DNA of 58,499 bases from positions 1 to 58,499 of the forward strand of contig NZ_JAUYEY010000050.1 in NCBI RefSeq assembly GCF_030689685.1, written 5' to 3'. The notes under the pieces are model-generated. The model had not been told where the DNA came from and did no database searches. It saw only the letters and a program-made list of their open reading frames with translations. Numbering within the stretch: position 1 is the first letter of the stretch; every line of letters begins with the position of its first letter. This DNA comes from Polaromonas sp. (lineage in GTDB: Bacteria > Pseudomonadota > Gammaproteobacteria > Burkholderiales > Burkholderiaceae_C). The translations under genes and the position numbers were made by a program. Shown here piece by piece: positions 32,919-41,623 of the stretch.

Positions 32919-34541
32919 GCGGCGCCGCGCCAACCAGGCCAACAGCACCAGCGCACCGGCCCCACCCCAGAAGGGCCAGAGCCCGAAACGCGAGACCCAC
33001 TGCGCATAAGGCGTCAAGCCGTTACGGCCTTCGACCTCGCCGACCAGCGCGCCGCGTGTGTGGCGCGGCAACTCATGCGTGACCTTGCCGGCGTGGTCGA
33101 TGATGACGGTGGCGCCGGTGTTGGTGGCGCGGACCATGGGACGCTCAAACTCCAGCGCGCGCATGCGCGAGATGGCCAGGTGCTGGTCGATCGCCACCGT
33201 ATTGCCAAACCAGGCGATGTTGCTGACGTTGACCAGGATGGTCGGGGCCGTCGCCGCGTCGGAAAAGGCCACGGCCAGTTCCTCGCCGAACAGATCCTCG
33301 TAGCAGATGTTGGGCGCCAGCCGCTGGCCCTGCCATTCGAAGGAGGGCTGGCCCAGCGCGCCGCGGCTGAAGTCGCCGAGCGGGATGTTCATGAGGTTGA
33401 TGAACCAGCGAAAACCCGGCGGCACAAACTCGCCAAACGGCACCAGGTGGTGTTTGTCGAAGTGGTAACTCTGGGCCGCGCCGGCGGCTGAGGCCGGTTT
33501 GAGCCCGACCACCGAGTTGGCATATCCGGCGGTGGTAGTGCCCATAGGAATACCGATCAGCGCAGCCTGCCCGCCCGAGGCAAAACGCGATTGCAGCGCG
33601 CCCCAGTAGCCTTCGGGCAGTTGCTGCGGCAACAGCGGCAACGCGGTTTCGGGTGCGACCACCAGCGCGGTTTTTGCGCCCTGCAACTGCTCGCCGTACC
33701 AGCGCAGGGCGGTCGCCATGCCGCTGCCCGGCTGGAATTTTTCGTTCTGCGGAATATTGCCCTGCAGCAGCGTGACCTGCAGGCTGCCCGCCGACGTGGA
33801 GGTGGGGCGCCCCGCCAGCACGGCCACACCGACAATCACCAGCGCCGTCAGCGGAAACACCAACACCTGGCGCCGCGACTGGCCCCAGCCAGCCAGGCTG
33901 GCGGCCAGAAAGGCGGCCAGGAAGGTGATGCCGTGAACACCGATCCAGCGCGCATAGTCGTCGAGCCAGCCGCTCAAATGGGCGTAGCCGGCCTCGCCCC
34001 AGGGAAAGCCGGTGAAAAACTCGACGCGCGCCAGTTCGGCCAGCAGCCACAGCGCCGCAAACACCAGCGCGCGGCGGGTGCGGCCGGCCGGCGCGATGGC
34101 GACAAACACGGCGCAGGCCAGCGCGTAGTAGCTGGCCAAGAAAACCGCCAACCCGACGACGGCCAGCACAGCCAGCGGCGCGGCCAGCCCGCCATAGGTG
34201 TGCAGCGAGATGAACAGCCACCAGAAAGTGCCACACAGCCAGGCCGTGGCAAATAGCCAACCCAGCGTCAGCCCCTGCCGGACGGTCCCGCAGCGGTCCA
34301 GTTGCCAGGCCAGTCCGGCCAGCGCCAGCAGTTGCAGCCACCAGAGCGGCTGGCCTTGCGGCAAGCCGAGCGCGAAGGGCCAGGCGATGCTGGCTGCATG
34401 CGCGCCGCCAGCGAGCAGCACCCCGATCAGTTGCAGCAGCGAAATGCCTTTTTCCTTTTGCCGGGGGAAACCGATGTGCTCAAGCAGTGCCGGCAGGGTA
34501 GGCAGCGAAGACACCCTACTGTCGATGGGTTGCCGTCCCAT
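32913..34541 (-). CDS. lnt: Apolipoprotein N-acyltransferase
   Basis: 542 residues. Several membrane helices in the N-terminal half (GVLLAGGAHAASIAW to about residue 240) precede the periplasmic nitrilase domain. Its catalytic triad is visible: Glu in VAPETALPLLP, Lys in HFDKHHLVPFGE, Cys in NICYEDLFGE. It transfers the third acyl chain to the N-terminal Cys of lipoproteins at the periplasmic face of the inner membrane. The C-terminus LARRRR ends at a TAG inside the palindromic element. It lies 12 bases after corC, the standard partner order. Confidence 0.95.
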   Translation of the reverse strand: MGRQPIDSRVSSLPTLPALLEHIGFPRQKEKGISLLQLIGVLLAGGAHAASIAWPFALGLPQGQPLWWLQLLALAGLAWQLDRCGTVRQGLTLGWLFATAWLCGTFWWLFISLHTYGGLAAPLAVLAVVGLAVFLASYYALACAVFVAIAPAGRTRRALVFAALWLLAELARVEFFTGFPWGEAGYAHLSGWLDDYARWIGVHGITFLAAFLAASLAGWGQSRRQVLVFPLTALVIVGVAVLAGRPTSTSAGSLQVTLLQGNIPQNEKFQPGSGMATALRWYGEQLQGAKTALVVAPETALPLLPQQLPEGYWGALQSRFASGGQAALIGIPMGTTTAGYANSVVGLKPASAAGAAQSYHFDKHHLVPFGEFVPPGFRWFINLMNIPLGDFSRGALGQPSFEWQGQRLAPNICYEDLFGEELAVAFSDAATAPTILVNVSNIAWFGNTVAIDQHLAISRMRALEFERPMVRATNTGATVIIDHAGKVTHELPRHTRGALVGEVEGRNGLTPYAQWVSRFGLWPFWGGAGALVLLAWLARRRR

Positions 34542-34553
34542 GCCGCGTGGTCG

Positions 34554-35420
34554 TTATGGCGCCGGAGTGCTGGCCGTGGCGGCCGGCGAAACCTTGAACC
34601 AGCGCACCGCGCCGCCCTTGGTGTGCAGCACGGTGAACTGCAGGCCGGCCAGCCCATACACCTCGCCGCGTTTGGGCACATGGCCCATCTCATGCGCGAC
34701 CAGACCGCCAATGGTTTCAAAGTCGGCGTCCAGCAGCTTCACCCCGAAGGCCTCGCTGACACGCTCGATCGAGGTGTCGCCGCTGACTCGGTAGGTATGG
34801 TCGGTCAGCCCGAAGATGTCGCCGTCATCCTCGGCAATGTCGAATTCGTCCTCGATCTCGCCGACGATCTGCTCGAGCACGTCTTCAATCGTGATCAGGC
34901 CGGCAACGCGGCCGAACTCGTCGATCACGATAGCCAGGTGATTGCGATTGCCTCGGAACTCGCGCAGCAGGTCGTTCAGGCCCTTGCTTTCGGGCACAAA
35001 CACCGCCGGACGCAGCAGCGCGCGAATGTTGAGCTCGGGCGCGCGCTGCAGCTTGAGCAGGTCCTTGGCCATCAGGATGCCGATGATGTTTTCCTTCTCG
35101 TTTTCGTAAACGGGAAAGCGCGAGTGTGCGGTGTCTATCACCAGGTGCAGCAACTCGTCAAAGGGCGCGTCGATGTTGACGGCGTCCATACGCGGCGCGG
35201 CTACCATCACATCCCCGGCCGTCATGTCGGCCATGCGGATCACGCCCTCCAGCATCTCGCGGCTTTGCGCGCCAATCACATCGTTGTCCTGGGCTTCGAC
35301 CAGGGTTTCGATCAGTTCGTCTTTGGAATCAGGCCCTGGGTGGAGCATCTCGGCGAGCTTTTGCAGAAAGCCGCGTTTGTCTTCCGGCTTGGAAGGTCTA
35401 CTGGGGGGGTTGTCGGACAC
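34554..35420 (-). CDS. corC: CorC/HlyC-type CBS domain protein
   Basis: About 288 residues. A short leader precedes two CBS domains (VMVAAPRMDAVNID to about residue 190, with DEFGRVAGLITIEDVLEQIVGEIEDE). The C-terminal CorC_HlyC domain is ETIGGLVAHEMGHVPKRGEV. Cytosolic; the family is tied to magnesium/cobalt homeostasis, with an uncertain direct role. I chose GTG at 35420 because VSDN aligns with the MSDDN start of E. coli CorC, although no good ribosome binding site precedes it. It is upstream of lnt as in many proteobacteria. Confidence 0.88.
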   Translation of the reverse strand: MSDNPPSRPSKPEDKRGFLQKLAEMLHPGPDSKDELIETLVEAQDNDVIGAQSREMLEGVIRMADMTAGDVMVAAPRMDAVNIDAPFDELLHLVIDTAHSRFPVYENEKENIIGILMAKDLLKLQRAPELNIRALLRPAVFVPESKGLNDLLREFRGNRNHLAIVIDEFGRVAGLITIEDVLEQIVGEIEDEFDIAEDDGDIFGLTDHTYRVSGDTSIERVSEAFGVKLLDADFETIGGLVAHEMGHVPKRGEVYGLAGLQFTVLHTKGGAVRWFKVSPAATASTPAP

Positions 35421-35499
35421 GTAGGTGCGCGGTAGTGGGTAAGCTGCCAAGGATAACGTACTTCGATCAGTGCTGAGGCCAGCTTGGGCCATCCTTCGA

Positions 35500-35540
35500 C
35501 AAGCACAGGACGATTGCCACCCGCAGTGAGCGGCCGTGGG
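35500..35540. repeat. GC-rich hairpin repeat, degenerate copy
   Basis: Contains CCGCAGTGAGCGGCCGTGGGG, a diverged version of the intergenic core at 7387-7402 and 38590-38605. It lies in the gap between the corC start and the sulfatase 3' end. Confidence 0.4.
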
Positions 35541-35553
35541 GGTCGACATCTGG

Positions 35554-36873
35554 CTATCGCTGCGGCATGTCCTTGGCCGAATAACCCAGGCTCACCGTGG
35601 CATCGGCTGGAATCGGCGGCATGCTGTCGTTCCAGCGCATCCATTCTTCACGCATGTCCGCCAGGCGGCCGGGCTCTCGGCCGGCCAGGTTGGCGCGTTC
35701 GCGCTCGTCGGCGGGGATGTTGAAGAGGTAGTCGTTGCCGTCCACCTGCAAGTACTTCCAGTTGCCGTCGCGCAGCGCACGTTGATCACGGTGGTTCATG
35801 CGCCAGTAAAGAGGGCGTGAAAACTGATGGCCTGCATCGACCAGCACCGGCAACAGCGAGACACCATCGAGCGGGTACGCGGCGTCGGCTGACACGCTGG
35901 CGGCGTCCAACATGGTCGCCGACCAGTCCATGGTCATGCAGTGCTGTTCGCTGACCTGGCCCGCTGCAATCTGTGCCGGCCAATGTGCAATCCAGGGCAC
36001 ACGAATGCCACCTTCGGTCAGGTCCATCTTGCCGCCGACCAGCGGCCAGCTGTCGGAGAAGCGCTCGCCGCCGTTGTCGCTGGTGAACACCACCAGCGTG
36101 TTGTCGGCCAAGCCGTGACGGTGCAGGGCATTCATCACCTGGCCAATGCCTTCATCCATGTGGTGAATCATGCGGCGGTAACTGTGGATGTTGCCGCCGT
36201 GCAGGTGAAACAACTTGTCCTTGATCTCCTGCGCCAACGCCTCATCGTCGCGCGTCTCCCAGGGCCAGTGCGGCGCGGTGTAATGCATGCTCAGAAAAAA
36301 AGGCGTGCCGACTTTGGCAGCGCCTGCCATGCGGTCGACATAGTCCACCGAGCGTTGCGAGATCAGGTCGGTCAGGTAGCCGTCTTCCTTTTTTTCTTCC
36401 TCGCCAAACCACAGGTCATGGCTGCCGTTCGATGCGCAATGCGTGAAGTAGTCCACCCCGCCGGACATGGGGCCAAAGAACTCTTCATAACCCGAGCGCA
36501 AGGGCCCGAAATACGGCGGATAACCCAGGTGCCACTTGCCAATCAAAGCCGTGCGGTAACCGCTTTGCCGCAGCAGCGACGGCAGCGTGGGGTGATCGGG
36601 CGGCAAGCCCAGCGTGCTGCTGCTGCGGCTTTTGCTGCTGATGGGTTCTTCAGCGGCGCCGCGCAGGCGGTACTGGTAACGTGCGGTCATCAGCGCAAAA
36701 CGGGTGGGCGAGCACACCGGCGAGTTGGCATAGCCTTGCGTGAATTTCAGGCCGTTGGCGGCCAAGCCGTCGAGCACCGGCGACACCGGTGCGCGGCCGC
36801 CATAACAGCCCAGGTCGGCGTAGCCGAGGTCGTCAGCGACGATGAAGATGATGTTGGGACGGCTTGAAGTCAT
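35554..36873 (-). CDS. Sulfatase (arylsulfatase-like hydrolase)
   Basis: 439 residues of the sulfatase family. The metal site is IVADDLGYADLG, and the formylglycine motif CSPTR has Cys54 as the residue to be converted. GKWHLGY and the downstream FTSDNGGERF are the other family signatures. It lacks a signal peptide, so it would stay in the cytosol. Two genes upstream of the MarR/Bug pair, it could cleave a sulfate ester taken up as a carbon or sulfur source. The activating FGE or AtsB gene is not in the window. Confidence 0.85.
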   Translation of the reverse strand: MTSSRPNIIFIVADDLGYADLGCYGGRAPVSPVLDGLAANGLKFTQGYANSPVCSPTRFALMTARYQYRLRGAAEEPISSKSRSSSTLGLPPDHPTLPSLLRQSGYRTALIGKWHLGYPPYFGPLRSGYEEFFGPMSGGVDYFTHCASNGSHDLWFGEEEKKEDGYLTDLISQRSVDYVDRMAGAAKVGTPFFLSMHYTAPHWPWETRDDEALAQEIKDKLFHLHGGNIHSYRRMIHHMDEGIGQVMNALHRHGLADNTLVVFTSDNGGERFSDSWPLVGGKMDLTEGGIRVPWIAHWPAQIAAGQVSEQHCMTMDWSATMLDAASVSADAAYPLDGVSLLPVLVDAGHQFSRPLYWRMNHRDQRALRDGNWKYLQVDGNDYLFNIPADERERANLAGREPGRLADMREEWMRWNDSMPPIPADATVSLGYSAKDMPQR

Positions 36874-36893
36874 CAGGCGCAGCAGTCCATTCG

Positions 36894-37895
36894 TCAGGCC
36901 TCAGGCTTGAAGCCAGAGCGGCGGATGACGGGGCTCCACTGCGCATTGAAGGCCTTGAGCGCAGCAGCGGTTTGGGCCTGGTTCATGGCCACCGGCACCA
37001 TTTTGGCGGCCTCAAATTTGGCGCGTGTGTCGGGCTCTTGCATGATCTGGAGCACGGTTTTTGCCAGCAGATCCACCATCGGTTTGGGCGTAGTCGCCGG
37101 GGCAAACAGCGTGTTCCACCCGGTGGCCACCAGCGGCAGGCCCTGTTCCTTGAAGGTGGGCACGGTGGGCGAGAAGAGCGAGCGTTTGGCCCCGGACGTT
37201 GCCAGAATACGCAGCTTGCCGCCCTCGTGCTGCGGCAGCAGCGAGTCCAGCGTATCGAAGGCAATGGGGATCTGTCCGCCGATCAGGTCGTTAAGCAGCG
37301 GCGCTGATCCCCGATAACCCACCACCTCCACCCGGGTCTGCGCCATGTGGCTGACCATCAGCGCAAAAAAGTGCGGCAAGCTGCCAGTGGCCGGCACACC
37401 CGCGTTGGCCTTGTCGGGGTTGGCGCGTATCCAGGCGAGCATGTGCGAGACCTCCCGAACCGGCAGGGCCGAGCTGACGGCCACGCCAAAGTCGTAGTCC
37501 GTCACTGCGGCCACCGGCACAAAGTCGGTCAAAGGGTTGAATTTGAGGTCTTTGTAGATCAGCGGCGCGACACTCATGACCGCCGGGTTGCCGATCATCA
37601 GCACCGTCTGGTCGGGCGGCGTATTGACCAGCTGCTGCGCCGCCAGGCGTCCGCCTGCTCCCACGCGGTTATCAACAATCACCGGGCGTTTGAGCAACTG
37701 CTGCAGGCGCTCACCCACCATACGCGCGGCGCGGTCGGACGCACCGCCCGGTGGGTAGCCGACCACGATGCGTATCGGCCCGGTCTGGGCCCACCCGAGG
37801 CGTGGCAGTGCCAGGCCCGCAGCCACTGTGCAGGCGGCGGTATGGAGCAGAATTTTGCGGCGGTTGGGTGCAGCAGGTGGCAGGGGCTGTGGCAT
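36894..37895 (-). CDS. Bug-family (TctC) tripartite substrate-binding protein
   Basis: 333 residues. The N-terminal signal RRKILLHTAACTVAAGL ... LGWAQ has a twin-arginine-like start and an AxA-like cleavage site. Then comes the Bug pattern: IRIVVGYPPGGASDRAARMVGERL, NPAVMSVAPLIYKDL, GSAPLLNDLIGGQIPIAFDT. Periplasmic solute receptor for small carboxylates or aromatics, very expanded in Burkholderiales. It precedes the sulfatase (20-base gap) and is divergent from the MarR regulator. Its ligand is unknown. Confidence 0.9.
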   Translation of the reverse strand: MPQPLPPAAPNRRKILLHTAACTVAAGLALPRLGWAQTGPIRIVVGYPPGGASDRAARMVGERLQQLLKRPVIVDNRVGAGGRLAAQQLVNTPPDQTVLMIGNPAVMSVAPLIYKDLKFNPLTDFVPVAAVTDYDFGVAVSSALPVREVSHMLAWIRANPDKANAGVPATGSLPHFFALMVSHMAQTRVEVVGYRGSAPLLNDLIGGQIPIAFDTLDSLLPQHEGGKLRILATSGAKRSLFSPTVPTFKEQGLPLVATGWNTLFAPATTPKPMVDLLAKTVLQIMQEPDTRAKFEAAKMVPVAMNQAQTAAALKAFNAQWSPVIRRSGFKPEA

Positions 37896-37937
37896 GATAA
37901 ATCTCCGGTTGGAGCCGCGATTGTCCCGGCGCCACCC

Positions 37938-37954
37938 TTGATTGCGGAAATCAA
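37938..37954. promoter_or_regulatory. Inverted repeat between Bug receptor and MarR gene
   Basis: TTGATT-GCGGA-AATCAA, placed between the divergent Bug receptor and MarR genes. It is a plausible MarR operator controlling both. Confidence 0.5.
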
Positions 37955-37975
37955 TCATCCTCGGGAGTAACCCTG

Positions 37976-38530
37976 ATGCCCGCCTCCCCTGATGCCCCTG
38001 AAGCAGTTTCGCGCCTGGCCTCGCCCGAGGTTCTGGACGACCTTCTGCTCTACCGCTTGAGCCGACTGCAGGCCACCGCTGGCGGCATGGTAGTGCGGCA
38101 CTGCGAGGGCCGCTTCGGCATCACCCGGCGCGAATGGCGCATCGTGGCTCTGCTGGCTTCGCGCGGGCCCATGGGCTCTTCGGAGCTGGCAGAACATGCC
38201 CACCTGGACCGGCCGCGCACCTCCAAAGCGGTCACCACCCTGACAGAGAAAAAACTGGTCAACCGCAGCAGCCGCGCCGGCGATGCGCGGCAGATCCGGC
38301 TGGCGCTGACGGCCGCCGGCAGCGCCCTGCACGCGCAGCTTTTTCCACTGGTGCGGCAGATCAACCAGGATGTGCTGCAGGTCCTGCAGCCAGCGGAAAT
38401 TGCCCTGCTGGCTGACATCCTGACGCGCCTGCAGCAAAGCGCCGACACCCTGGCTGCTGAAGGGGGTTTGCCGCTGGCCGACAGGCGCCACGGCAGCAGC
38501 GCACGGCGCTACAAACCCGCTGCGGATTGA
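37976..38530 (+). CDS. MarR family transcriptional regulator
   Basis: 184 residues. The winged helix is GITRREWRIVALLASRGPMGSSELAEHAHLDRPRTSKAVTTLTEKKLV, followed by the basic wing SRAGDARQIRLALTAAG. Helices at both ends form the dimer interface. It is divergent from the Bug receptor-sulfatase pair with an inverted repeat between them, so it likely represses them in response to a small aromatic ligand. Confidence 0.88.
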   Translation: MPASPDAPEAVSRLASPEVLDDLLLYRLSRLQATAGGMVVRHCEGRFGITRREWRIVALLASRGPMGSSELAEHAHLDRPRTSKAVTTLTEKKLVNRSSRAGDARQIRLALTAAGSALHAQLFPLVRQINQDVLQVLQPAEIALLADILTRLQQSADTLAAEGGLPLADRRHGSSARRYKPAAD

Positions 38531-38534
38531 AATT

Positions 38535-38625
38535 TCAGCGCGGGGGCGAGGTTTTTCCGCCAAGCCGCGCCCCCCTCGGGGGCAGGGGCGCTACACGCAG
38601 TGAGCAACCGTGGGGGGGGGGCCAT
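38535..38625. repeat. GC-rich hairpin repeat with GCTACACGCAGTGAGC core
   Basis: GCGCCCCCCTCGGGGGC hairpin followed by GCTACACGCAGTGAGC (38590-38605) and a G run. Same core as 7387-7402. It lies between the convergent MarR and GNAT genes and may serve as a bidirectional terminator. Confidence 0.6.
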
Positions 38626-38627
38626 CC

Positions 38628-39347
38628 TCACTTGTGGTCGCGGCTGTCGCGCACGCCGCGCCGCACTTCCTGGACCATTGCCAGAATGCCCCAGAACTGC
38701 TGGGCCTGAACCTTGAGGCGGTAGTCGGTCTGGGCGATCTGCTCTTCCACCATCTCGGTCATGCGCGAGTCCAGATCGGCCGGGGGCAGCTTGAGGTAGG
38801 CCTCGCTTTCAGACCCGTCGCGCTCGATCACCGCGCCGGCCTTGCGGGCGATATTGAGCATGGCGGTGTTTTCGCTGAGCGCGTGGATGAACATCATGCT
38901 CACGCCTTCATTGCGGGCGTGTATCACGGCGCGGTCAAACAGCCGTGCGCCATAGCCACGGCCGCGTGCGTGCCGCAGCACCGACACGCCAAACTCGGCG
39001 CAGCTTTTCAGATCAGGGGCCACCGACAGCGCCAGATGCGCCATGGCGATCAGCTCCAGTTTTCGGTTGTAAATGCCGAAGATTTCGTCACGCTCGAAGT
39101 TGAGGCTGGCGACATAACGGCGAACCTGCTCGTCGCTGGCGGCGTAACCGAAGCGCAGGTAGCGGTCGTGCGGCTCCAGCGCCAGCAAATGCTTTTCAAT
39201 GCGCTCCCCGTGGCTGGGGCCCATCGAACGGATAGGCACCATCACGGGCGCTCTGTGCGGCGGACGTACGTTTTCATCCACAGGTGGGCGGAAGAATTCC
39301 TTGCCTGCATTCAGGGAAGCTTTAAAAAGGGTGCCGGGAGTAACCAT
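38628..39347 (-). CDS. GNAT family N-acetyltransferase
   Basis: About 239 residues. The GNAT core is FGVSVLRHARGRGYGARLFDRAVIHARNEGVSMMFIHALSENTAMLNIARKAGAVI, with the RxxGxG/A acetyl-CoA loop (RGRGYG). Residues 1-70 are an N-terminal extension and the last ~45 form a charged helical tail. The ATG at 39347 is preferred over a longer frame. Substrate unknown. Confidence 0.82.
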   Translation of the reverse strand: MVTPGTLFKASLNAGKEFFRPPVDENVRPPHRAPVMVPIRSMGPSHGERIEKHLLALEPHDRYLRFGYAASDEQVRRYVASLNFERDEIFGIYNRKLELIAMAHLALSVAPDLKSCAEFGVSVLRHARGRGYGARLFDRAVIHARNEGVSMMFIHALSENTAMLNIARKAGAVIERDGSESEAYLKLPPADLDSRMTEMVEEQIAQTDYRLKVQAQQFWGILAMVQEVRRGVRDSRDHK

Positions 39348-39407
39348 GCATTCAATATAAGGGTTTTCCCTAGAAAATCCAACCTGAAGGGCCTCTGCCG
39401 GCAGCAC

Positions 39408-39750
39408 AAGAGGGTGGGAGCGGTAATAACTTAAAATTACAAGCCAAATTGGCCTCTAGCCCTTTACCGATGGGCGCAAGTAGCTATAAAATTAATAGCA
39501 AATGAGCGCTTCCAGGCTCGCCCCGGTTGGCAATCGTCACCGCCAAAACCGGTAGCCGCCCCTATTTCACCCCCCGATTATTGATCTTTTCCAAATACAC
39601 GACAGTGAATTGGACTGCTCCCACCCTCGCCCCTTGGGAGGGGGTCGGGGTGAGGGATTGAGCGTTCTGACTGTCATGGTTCGGAAACGCTCAATAAGCG
39701 CCCAAGCACGCTCAAAAACAAGCCGGCCAGAGGCAAGCGGCCGCGCCACC
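39408..39750. repeat. Intergenic cluster of dispersed repeats
   Basis: Copy 6 of the AGCTGCTT family covers 39430-39503 (CAAATTGGCCTCTAGCCC, then GGGCGCAAGTAGCTATAAA). A further GC-rich palindrome (CCCTCGCCCCTTGGGAG, then GGGGTCGGGGTGAGGG) lies at 39627-39658. I see no coding region. Confidence 0.65.
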
Positions 39751-40224
39751 TCAAACCGGCACGGCGGTCGTCGCCTTGACGCGGTCCAGCACAAAGCTGG
39801 TTTTGCAGTCCTGCACGCTGGGGTGTTTGAGCAGGGTGTCCATGATGAAGCGGCTGTAATGACCCATGTCCGCCACCACCACCCGCAGCAGGTAGTCCAT
39901 CTCGCCCGTCAGCGCTGCACACTCCACCACTTCGGGCCAGGTCTGCACACTGGCACGGAACAGGTCCATGGGATTGCGCTTGTGCGATTCGGTGTGTTTT
40001 TCCAGCCGCACATTGATATAAGCGGTCAGCCCCAGCCCGACCGCTTCGGGTTTGACCAGCGCCACATAACGGTCGATCACACCGCTTTCTTCCAGTCGCT
40101 TGACGCGGCGCAGCACCGCGCTCGGCGACAGACTGACCTGCTCGGCGATCTGTTCATAAGTGGCGCGCCCATCTGCCTGAAGGCTGCGCAATATGAGCCT
40201 GTCCAGCTTATCCAATGCTTCCAT
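39751..40224 (-). CDS. Lrp/AsnC family transcriptional regulator
   Basis: 157 residues. LDKLDRLILRSLQADGRATYEQIAEQVSLSPSAVLRRVKRLEESGVI is the Lrp helix-turn-helix. The C-terminal RAM domain (GEMDYLLRVVVADM) binds an amino acid. It is divergent from hpd-phhA (128-bp gap), a common pairing for regulators of phenylalanine/tyrosine catabolism. Confidence 0.9.
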   Translation of the reverse strand: MEALDKLDRLILRSLQADGRATYEQIAEQVSLSPSAVLRRVKRLEESGVIDRYVALVKPEAVGLGLTAYINVRLEKHTESHKRNPMDLFRASVQTWPEVVECAALTGEMDYLLRVVVADMGHYSRFIMDTLLKHPSVQDCKTSFVLDRVKATTAVPV

Positions 40225-40351
40225 ATTGCTTATTTTGCAGGTTTACTGCGTGATTGCCAAGATAAGCGCCTTGGTTTGCATAAAACGTGAGGGCCGGCAC
40301 CGGTAAAGTCAGACTATCTGTACCCTGTAGCTGTATATGCCTGGAGACACC

Positions 40352-41485
40352 ATGACTTCCCCCGTCACCCCCGCCCTCAAAACCGCCACTGCCGCGTGGG
40401 ACAACCCCATGGGCACCGACGGCTTTGAATTCATCGAATACGCCGCACCTGAACCGGCCGCCATGGGCGCGGTGTTCGAGCGCATGGGTTTCAAGCCGAT
40501 TGCGAAGCACCGCCACAAAAACGTCACGCTGTACCGCCAGGGCGGCATCAACTTCATCATCAATGCCGAGCCCGATTCCTTCGCGCAGCGTTTTGCGCGC
40601 CAGCACGGCCCCAGCGTCTGCGCCATCGCCTTCCGCGTGCAGGACGCCAAGGCCGCCTATGAGCGCGCGATCAGCCTGGGCGCCTGGGGTTACGCCCACA
40701 CCGCAGGCCCCGGCGAGCTGAACATTCCGGCCATCAAGGGCATCGGCGACTCCATCATTTATTTCATTGACCGCTGGCGCGGCAAGAACGGCGCAAAAGA
40801 CGGTGACATCGGCAACATCGGCTTCTTCGATGTGGACTTTGAACCACTTTCCAATGGGTCGGGTGCTGAGCTGAACCCCGCCGGCCACGGCCTGACCTAC
40901 ATCGACCACCTGACCCACAACGTGCACCGCGGCCGCATGGCCGAATGGTCGGGTTTTTACGAGCGCCTGTTCAACTTCCGCGAAGTGCGCTACTTCGACA
41001 TCGAAGGCCAGGCCACTGGCGTCAAGAGCAAGGCCATGACCAGCCCCTGCGGCAAGATCCGCATCCCGATCAATGAAGAGGGCAATGAAAAAGCCGGCCA
41101 GATCCAGGAGTACCTCGACAGGTACCAGGGCGAAGGCATCCAGCACATCGCCATGGGCTCCGACGACCTGTACGCCACGGTCGATTCGCTGCAGCTCAGC
41201 GGCATGAAGCTGCTGAACACCGGCGACACCTATTACGAACTGCTCGACAAACGCATCCCCGCCCATGGCGAAAACGTGGCCGAGCTGCAAGCGCGCAACA
41301 TCCTGGTGGACGGCGCGCCGGGCGAGTTGCTGCTGCAGATATTCAGCGAGAACCAGCTCGGCCCGATCTTCTTCGAGTTCATCCAGCGCAAGGGCAACCA
41401 GGGGTTTGGCGAAGGCAACTTCAAGGCGCTGTTTGAAAGCATGGAGCTGGACCAGATGCGGCGTGGTGTTCTGGAAAAAGCGTAA
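40352..41485 (+). CDS. hpd: 4-Hydroxyphenylpyruvate dioxygenase
   Basis: 377 residues, non-haem Fe(II) enzyme that converts 4-hydroxyphenylpyruvate to homogentisate. The iron ligands are in YIDHLTHNVHRGRM (His), GIQHIAMGSDD (His) and FFEFIQRKGNQGFGEGNFKALFESME (Glu). I chose the ATG at 40352, with GGAGA five bases upstream, over one 15 bases earlier. It is the first gene of an operon with phhA, separated by a repeat-rich spacer. Confidence 0.96.
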   Translation: MTSPVTPALKTATAAWDNPMGTDGFEFIEYAAPEPAAMGAVFERMGFKPIAKHRHKNVTLYRQGGINFIINAEPDSFAQRFARQHGPSVCAIAFRVQDAKAAYERAISLGAWGYAHTAGPGELNIPAIKGIGDSIIYFIDRWRGKNGAKDGDIGNIGFFDVDFEPLSNGSGAELNPAGHGLTYIDHLTHNVHRGRMAEWSGFYERLFNFREVRYFDIEGQATGVKSKAMTSPCGKIRIPINEEGNEKAGQIQEYLDRYQGEGIQHIAMGSDDLYATVDSLQLSGMKLLNTGDTYYELLDKRIPAHGENVAELQARNILVDGAPGELLLQIFSENQLGPIFFEFIQRKGNQGFGEGNFKALFESMELDQMRRGVLEKA

Positions 41486-41623
41486 ACGTCGATGACCCTT
41501 GAAATCTGTCATTGCGGGCTCGACCCGCAATCCATGCCTCGCAGGCCAAGATGGTGGCGCATGAAATCTGGATCCCAGATCAAGTTCGGGATGACGGGCA
41601 AATCCGAATTCGGGAGCTTCTGA
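41486..41623. repeat. Hairpin repeats between hpd and phhA
   Basis: ATTGCGGGCTCGACCCGCAAT (41511-41531) and an ATCCCAGATCAAGTTCGGGAT hairpin (41572-41592) fill the 138-bp spacer. They belong to the same kind of dispersed palindromes as 4519-4601. They could act as an mRNA processing or stabilising hairpin within the operon. Confidence 0.6.
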
